From positions 1 through 5,159 of the forward strand of contig DNPP01000114.1 in the NCBI GenBank assembly GCA_003501365.1: a DNA stretch of 5,159 nt, given 5' to 3'. The position numbers were made by a program, and so were the translations under genes. Positions 4,210-5,159 of this stretch are shown one piece after another; the first letter of the stretch is position 1; each line of letters starts with the position of its first letter. The notes beneath the pieces were generated by a model. It was not told the origin of the DNA and made no database searches. It saw nothing but the letters and a program-made list of their open reading frames with translations. The stretch comes from Bacillota bacterium (GTDB lineage Bacteria; Bacillota; UBA4882; UBA8346).

Positions 4210-5159
4210 ATGGCTGCCAAACAGATTTTATTTGGTGAAGAAGCCCGTCATGCTTTAGAGCGCGGAGTGAATACTTTAGCCGATGCTGTTAAAGTAACCC
4301 TCGGACCTAAAGGCCGTAATGTAGTACTCGAGAAAAAATATGGTTCGCCAACCATTACCAATGATGGCGTAACAATTGCTAAAGAGATTGAATTACAAGA
4401 TCCTTTTGAAAACATGGGTGCCCAATTGGCCAAAGAAGTAGCCACCAAAACCAATGATATCGCCGGTGATGGTACTACTACCGCAACTCTTTTAGCTCAG
4501 GCCATGGTTCGTGAAGGTTTAAAAAACGTAGCTGCCGGCGCCAATCCGATGGTTTTAAAGAAGGGGATTGAAAAAGCAGTTAGTGTCGTAGTGGATGAAT
4601 TGAAGAGTATTAGTAAACCGGTAGAGAGCAAAGAAGATATTACGCATGTTGCGGCTATCTCCGCAGCTGACGAAGAGATCGGTAAACTGATTGCCGAGGC
4701 TATGGAAAAAGTGGGTAAGGACGGGGTTATTACCGTTGAAGAATCCCAAACCATGGGCACCAATCTTGAAGTCGTGGAAGGAATGCAGTTCGACCGGGGA
4801 TATATTTCCGCCTATATGGTTACCGATACCGAGCGGATGGAAGCAGTATTGGATGATCCTTACATTTTAATCACCGATAAAAAGATCACGCTGATCAAAG
4901 ATTTATTGCCGATTTTGGAGAAGATTATCCAAAGAAGCAAACCCTTGGTCATTATTGCTGAAGATGTAGAGGGCGAAGCTTTATCAACCCTGGTCGTTAA
5001 TAAATTACGCGGCGTTTTAAATGTAGTAGCCATTAAGGCACCCGGATTTGGCGATCGCCGTAAAGCAATGCTGGGAGACATCGCGATTGTCACCGGTGGT
5101 CAGGTAATTTCGGAAGAGGTCGGTATGACTTTAGAGAACGCCACTCCCGAGATGCTGGG
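4210..5159 (+). CDS. groEL: Chaperonin GroEL (Hsp60), N-terminal 316 residues (cut by window edge)
   Basis: The frame is open from ATG 4210 to the window end. It covers 316 of an expected roughly 540 residues: the equatorial N-terminal part, the intermediate segment and most of the apical domain. VKVTLGPKGRNVV (27-39), NDGVTIAKEIEL (51-62, Asp52) and GDGTTTAT (86-93, Asp87) build the ATP site. The substrate and GroES-binding apical surface includes GYISAYM (197-203) with Tyr198 and Tyr202. EDVEGEALSTLVVNKLRG (252-269) and KAPGFGDRRKAML (276-288) are highly conserved family blocks. The catalytic Asp near residue 398 lies beyond the edge. GroEL forms a double seven-membered ring that folds proteins in the cytoplasm with GroES. 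Met at the position of E. coli Phe204 is, as I recall, usual in Gram-positive GroEL. AAGGTG (4197-4202) lies 7 nt before the start. There is no promoter in the 41-bp gap, so it depends on the groES promoter and CIRCE. Confidence 0.98.
   Translation, partial: MAAKQILFGEEARHALERGVNTLADAVKVTLGPKGRNVVLEKKYGSPTITNDGVTIAKEIELQDPFENMGAQLAKEVATKTNDIAGDGTTTATLLAQAMVREGLKNVAAGANPMVLKKGIEKAVSVVVDELKSISKPVESKEDITHVAAISAADEEIGKLIAEAMEKVGKDGVITVEESQTMGTNLEVVEGMQFDRGYISAYMVTDTERMEAVLDDPYILITDKKITLIKDLLPILEKIIQRSKPLVIIAEDVEGEALSTLVVNKLRGVLNVVAIKAPGFGDRRKAMLGDIAIVTGGQVISEEVGMTLENATPEML

Noticed and set aside
4248..5093. Open frames of 64-88 codons on the minus strand across groEL
   Set aside because: They lie wholly antisense to the conserved groEL coding sequence. 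Their translations have no recognisable motif and they lack ribosome sites.
1..5159. CRISPR array, tRNA, rRNA, insertion sequence ends or transposase, toxin-antitoxin or other defence module
   Set aside because: No regularly spaced direct repeats, no cloverleaf or rRNA signatures, and no transposase, toxin or nuclease-helicase motifs were found. The only nuclease-like fold is the exported EEP enzyme, whose signal peptide argues against an intracellular defence role.

Overview
The window is an AT-rich bacterial chromosome segment. It holds six protein-coding genes, two of them cut or ended by the window edges or running off them (GH57 at the left, groEL at the right). The GroES and GroEL sequences, the perfect CIRCE operator (the HrcA-type heat-shock site) and the strong purine-rich Shine-Dalgarno sequences suggest a member of the Bacillota, probably clostridia-like. 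The DUF4912 plus GH57 gene pair, in my recollection common in anaerobic and thermophilic lineages of that phylum, fits this. A genus cannot be named from this sequence alone.

Left part, minus strand (1-1379): a DUF4912 protein is followed 19 bp downstream by the start of a GH57-type alpha-glucan branching enzyme, of which only the first 104 residues are present. The two form a tight transcription unit, with the ribosome site of the second gene directly after the stop of the first. The context points to glycogen or alpha-glucan metabolism.

Middle part, plus strand (1616-3448): a 236-bp divergent intergenic region (1380-1615) leads into two genes 21 bp apart. Both products carry an apparent signal peptide. 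The first is an FG-GAP/VCBS-like predicted beta-propeller with calcium-binding-type loops. The second is an endonuclease/exonuclease/phosphatase (EEP) superfamily hydrolase with all its catalytic motifs intact. They look like a small operon for two exported proteins of unknown substrate.

Intergenic stretch 3449-3830: this is long for such a compact region. It contains a stem-loop, a probable intrinsic terminator (3540-3560), an isolated GC-rich patch, a perfect AT-rich palindrome, and at its right end the groE promoter. No convincing gene was found in it.

Right part, plus strand (3791-5159): a textbook heat-shock operon made of a sigma-A-type promoter (TTGCCA-17-TAAAAT), a perfect CIRCE operator, groES and groEL. 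GroEL continues beyond the window after residue 316.

I see no CRISPR array, tRNA, rRNA, insertion sequence or clearly new defence or mobile system. The least explained items are the exported propeller-EEP pair, the DUF4912 protein beside GH57, and the structured, compositionally odd spacer before groES.
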